Origin: Xenoacremonium recifei
Lineage: Eukaryota; Ascomycota; Sordariomycetes; Hypocreales; Nectriaceae
Assembly (NCBI GenBank): GCA_012184525.1
Contig: WOFQ01000149.1
Coordinates: forward strand, 1 to 23,794
DNA length: 23,794 nt
Direction of reading: 5' to 3'
In this document: piece by piece, positions 20,551 to 23,794 of the stretch
How positions within the stretch are numbered: the first letter of the stretch is position 1
How the letters are laid out: each line of letters begins with the position of its first letter
Notes under the pieces: generated by a model
Told to the model about the DNA's origin: nothing
Databases searched by the model: none
What the model saw: the letters and a program-made list of their open reading frames with translations, nothing else
Program-made: the position numbers and the translations under genes

Positions 20551-20558
20551 TATAAATA
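20551..20558 (-). promoter_or_regulatory. TATA box of the small secreted protein gene
   Basis: On the minus strand the sequence CATATTTATACAAG reads as a TATA element 74-81 bp before the ATG at 20477. A pyrimidine-rich leader (CTTCTC, TCACCTTTTCC) and an A-rich start context follow, the common layout of well-expressed fungal genes. Confidence 0.5.
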
Positions 20559-21900
20559 TGGTGAAATGTGGTATTGCTGTTACTGTTTTGTACAGGATGC
20601 TGTGATGACGAGTTACTTTGCTGCTTTATTTGTAGAGGCCGTTAGCATGCAGCATTTATAAGAAGGACGAGAAGTGAAAAGGGGTCTACAAGATTAAGGT
20701 CTTAGCTCGGGCCCCGATGGTATGTTCACTACAGCCCAGAAAGGCCTGTCTTAGACAGAGGTTTATCATTTCGAGGCTGAAGCTCTGAGTGGAATGAGAT
20801 TCACATTCACTTCTAGGTACGGAGACCATATGATGCAGTAATTTAAGGGAGGCTGAGATATTAGGCAGCCGAGGTATACCATTTAGATTCCATTTCCGGG
20901 CTTACAAATCTAGATATCCGACAGTATTGTGGCATTTAAAGTGATTCACGAGTTCAATGACGAATAATCAACACACAAGCCCACTCTAATCTCTGTGGCG
21001 TCCATGCAGTCAGGCAGGTTCTGGATGCCATAAATGTAAACTAAGATAATCTCTCTTGGAAACTCCTAGCTAATGTCTATCTCATTAAAAGAGATCTTTT
21101 CCTTTCAGCTTGACTTGGGACTTTCCTGCAGTAATCTACTGTGATGAGTAAACAAAGCTCATGTCATTCCTTCTTATGTGTCTTAGTCAAGTCCGTGAAT
21201 AGGGCCGCAGGACAATTTGTTCTTACGACTTCATGAGGGAGGATGTGTTCTTCATGCAAGCCAAAAACTGTGTGTGCAGCGAGTGCAACGTCACTATCTC
21301 GACTCGATTCTGTGAACATGGCGCCCAAAGAGAGCTGGGTCCGTGGTTATCGTCTATAATATACCTGACCGCTGTAAAACGGACGATATCAAGATCGAAT
21401 TCCTGCAAGGTGCATAAAGGGTTGGATTGCAGGAAGTGAAGATTTTGAATCAAAGCAGGCAATATTTATAACCACACCAATAAAAAGCTACGTCTAAGGA
21501 TCGCGAATAGTTGAAGAAGTATGCACGGATAAACCTTGAACAATAATTAAACCGACTCCAAGCCCAAATAAACATGTATCAAGAGTGGCCCAGGAAATCC
21601 AGTAACCTTGAAAGTTTGGTTATTTCTGCAGAAGACAGATACCTATGCTAGAACTGGGGCCGAAGAGCAACGTTTCAGCAGAAAACAAGGACGTGTGGAT
21701 GGGATATCGAAATTTTACTGCACATCTATAATTCTACATAATTCCCACTCGTATGCATATTCCAGTAACCTTACAATACATAGTCGATCCGATGGAAACA
21801 GGCTGATGGCATTTGCAGGCAACTCTCTATCTCTATCAAAGCAGACATATCGCAGCATAATTGGTACGTCAGGTGAGAAGGGGATGAACTTAACGGGTCT
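20559..21900. other. Spacer between small secreted protein gene and LINE relic
   Basis: No gene recognised. Frames at 21223-21462 (minus) and 21233-21439 (plus) overlap on opposite strands and carry no motif. A frame at 21608-21967 (plus) runs into the T-rich tract and is judged spurious. No repeats of note were seen. Confidence 0.5.
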
Positions 21901-21932
21901 TGTTTTTGTTTTTTTGTTTGTTTTATTATTTA
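21901..21932 (-). repeat. A-rich tract at the 3' side of the LINE/tRNA-like segment
   Basis: Read on the minus strand this is a run of A broken by single C, T or G, directly after the tRNA-like acceptor end. It could be a degenerate poly(A) tail left by target-primed reverse transcription of the LINE-type sequence upstream. Read on the plus strand it is a T tract, which would also match an RNA polymerase III terminator only if a gene ended there on the plus strand. The tail reading fits the strand of the LINE relic better. Confidence 0.35.
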
Positions 21933-22022
21933 GCGTCCTGCAGGAGTCGAACCTGCCTGTTCCCTAGAGGGACAAGAGGACGTGTTCAGCTAGCTAGGAT
22001 GGTCGTCATTCGACAGGATCTG
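21933..22022 (-). pseudogene. Possible decayed type-II tRNA (3' half preserved)
   Basis: Minus strand 21956-21940 forms a perfect 5-bp T stem with a 7-base loop (GCAGG-TTCGACT-CCTGC). It contains the exact internal promoter B-box GGTTCGACTCC. It is followed by a 7-base acceptor-like strand AGGACGC. Just before it is a short hairpin TCCC-TCTA-GGGA, the place and form of the long variable arm of Leu/Ser tRNAs. The 5' half is poor: CCTGTCGAATGA near 22018 only loosely resembles an A-box, the 5' acceptor (AGATCCT) pairs at 4 of 7, and no clean anticodon arm exists. It is probably a dead tRNA or a tRNA-derived retroposon part; chance is possible. Confidence 0.3.
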
Positions 22023-22171
22023 GATACAGCCATCTTGATACATTAGGGGTAGGTCATAGCCTCAGCTTCCTTACGGAAAACCTACTCAGCTAGGGTGCGT
22101 CGCCTTAACTGATCTGCTTCCTCCATCCTAGATAGATCACACCTCAATGCATAAGCTTCAAGTCATCGAGC

Positions 22172-23794
22172 TCATGCCCTCGTCAGCGAGGACAGATGCG
22201 CAGTAATTGCCGCCAACTTCGACCGGTTTAGAGGACCGGGTAAACCTGAGTCGTATTGCAGCTGAAGTTCAGCCCTTCGCGGAATATATAGCTATAACCG
22301 TCGCGGACTAATAGCGAATACAGTCGCGGAATCAACAGGAAAGAGCGCGCTGGCTAGCGCCGGTAATAACAAGAAATGAAAGAAGAGGGTGAAGAGGCAG
22401 GTCTTAATAGCGGAGGCAGAATTTCTGGGAAGTTTATAACTCTCGGCCGGGTTAAATTGTTAGTCTAGTGACTGTCTGGTGTAAAAGTGTAATAGGGAGT
22501 ATACGTCTTCGTGCAGTATCTCTTGTCCTTTATTGAGGTCTAGGGTTATTGAAGAGGTTGGTATCCTCTACTTATGAGTTGCCGGGATAGAGAGATGGCG
22601 GCGCTTCTTGGATAATGCTTGGATGTCTGTCTCTGTTAGAGGGCGGGGTTGAGAGATGCTTATTATTGCTCCAGGAGCTGGGCAGGGCAAGGAGGGGACT
22701 AGTATCGGAGAGAAGTGCTCGGCAGGTTGCAGGTATTTCCTGCGGAATATCGCTGCATTGTTCCTTCGAATAGCGGCCCTTTCGGCTCGCGTGAGGCAGG
22801 CGAAAGCGCTAAATCTCTTAACTGGCCTCGCTGGGCAGATTATATCGGTTACAGGGTATTCGCCCAGGCAGTTAGAACATTGAATTGGGTGATTGCATGG
22901 GCCTTTGTGCCTCTTCTGTCCGCAGAGTGTATATTTAACCTCTCTTTTATAGTCCCTAGTTATATAGAAGTCCCAGCAGGACTGGCATTATATTGGCGGG
23001 TTAGTCTTAGTGATTAGTCTTGCGGTTATACTTATGCTGAATAATCGGAACTGTTTTCTTGGGTGTTCCCTGAAAGAGACTATCAGAGTTGCAGTGGGAA
23101 TAGAGGGATTGTCATGTCGGCTGTATCGGACGCTGACCGGTTTGATACCTGTTTGGGCTTGGGTTTCCTCTGAGGTTAGCTCAAAGAGACTGAGCGGATT
23201 GCCTTGGAAGTCAGTTATGATCCTGGGAACATCCTTAACGACAAAGTGGAACCATTTCTCTGCCTGTTTGACTGCAGTGATGCCGAGGTCAGAGATCAAT
23301 CTGTCTTCCGCATCGAGGACCTTCTTGCGGATAATATCGTTAGCAGTGGTAAGTGCCCAGCCAGTCTTGACTGCTGTTGCTTTGGGGATGTTGGCAAGGG
23401 AAAGTCCTAAGAGGCTAATAATCGAAGCACGGATCATTATGGGGTCTTTAGCCCGGTTAGGGGATCCGGGGTGGAGGTGAAGGAAGATTCGCTTATCTTC
23501 ATTGCGCTTGGCAATCCGGTCAGGGGGAAATTACATGCAGTTTATTTGTTATTACTGTCGAGGGGCTGGCTGGGCATTGGCGTTGGGTGCGGCGATGGAG
23601 TAGAGGCCATCGCTATAAGGGAGGTTCAGCCGGAGCTTGTCTGCATAAGAGGTGATAACCGAGTTCATAGGGCGACGGGTTGCTCCATTGAGGAGGGCTT
23701 CGCCGATGATCATGAATTCCTTAGAGAGGGCCTGGATATAGTGAAGGGCGGCGCCGTCTGAGAACTGTGCTGCCGTGGTATCGAAAGCCGTGCA
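22172..23794 (-). mobile_element. LINE relic: gag-like ORF1 with C-terminal zinc knuckles, RIP-type stops, runs off the window
   Basis: One minus-strand frame can be followed from the window edge to a TGA at 22174-22172, about 540 codons, and resembles ORF1 (gag-like RNA-binding protein) of fungal Tad/I-type LINEs. Seen: a mid-part with KTGWALTTANDIIRKK then WFHFVVKDVP, as in the usual "GWA" and "W-x-V-x-V-x-x-V-P" blocks. C-terminal zinc-knuckle signatures follow: CQSC, CGQKRHKGPCNH, CSNC and CPARP (22822-22987). Seven in-frame stops before the end are TAA or TAG: 23552, 23549, 23531, 22988, 22568, 22460, 22292 (lowest coordinate). Each is one C-to-T change from a Gln codon, the signature of repeat-induced point mutation. 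No ORF2 (endonuclease/reverse transcriptase) is visible downstream, so the copy is deleted or rearranged. It is non-functional. Confidence 0.7.

Noticed and set aside
21608..21967. 119-codon plus-strand frame ending in a Val/Leu/Phe-rich stretch
   Set aside because: The hydrophobic end is only translation of the T-rich tract at 21901-21932, and the frame then reads through the antisense of the tRNA-like segment.
23010..23761. Plus-strand frames of 156 and 96 codons at the right edge
   Set aside because: They are antisense to the LINE ORF1, whose minus frame carries the gag and zinc-knuckle signatures.

Overview
The window looks like a piece of a filamentous ascomycete nuclear genome, most likely Aspergillus/Penicillium-like. 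The evidence is short spliceosomal introns (49-111 nt, GTRNGT...YAG, some with CTAAC/CTGAC branch sites), large AT-richer spacers between GC-richer genes, and a LINE relic with repeat-induced-point-mutation-type stops. The assignment is by gene style and family, not by any search.

Left part (0.47-4.2 kb): an intact divergent gene pair. On the minus strand is a four-exon M19 (membrane/renal-type) dipeptidase with a plausible signal peptide and a C-terminal HDEL. On the plus strand is a five-exon Dal5-type anion:cation symporter of the major facilitator superfamily. The 439-bp spacer between the start codons is a shared promoter region. Since yeast Dal5 is known to import dipeptides as well as allantoate, a joint peptide/nitrogen role is an attractive inference.

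Middle part (4.2-12.2 kb): mostly decayed sequence. It holds the C-terminal half of a fungal-specific transcription factor (minus, 8.9-9.75 kb) and a broken DHA1-type drug transporter (plus, 10.66-12.14 kb). They are divergently arranged, as in a dead gene cluster. Shorter relics near 4.6-4.9 and 8.3-8.6 kb are less certain.

Right-middle (12.3-20.5 kb): an intact intronless NmrA-like NAD(P)-binding protein (minus), with an 18-bp sequence repeated twice in its upstream region. Then comes a long empty spacer, and an intact intronless RNase HI-type protein (plus) with all four catalytic acids and two tandem N-terminal Cys/His modules. A further spacer leads to a small secreted eight-cysteine protein (minus) with its own TATA box.

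Right edge (21.9-23.8 kb): the gag-like ORF1 of a LINE on the minus strand, running off the window. It has one continuous reading frame interrupted mainly by TAA/TAG codons at presumed glutamine positions. A type-II-tRNA-like 3' half and an A-rich tract lie just downstream.
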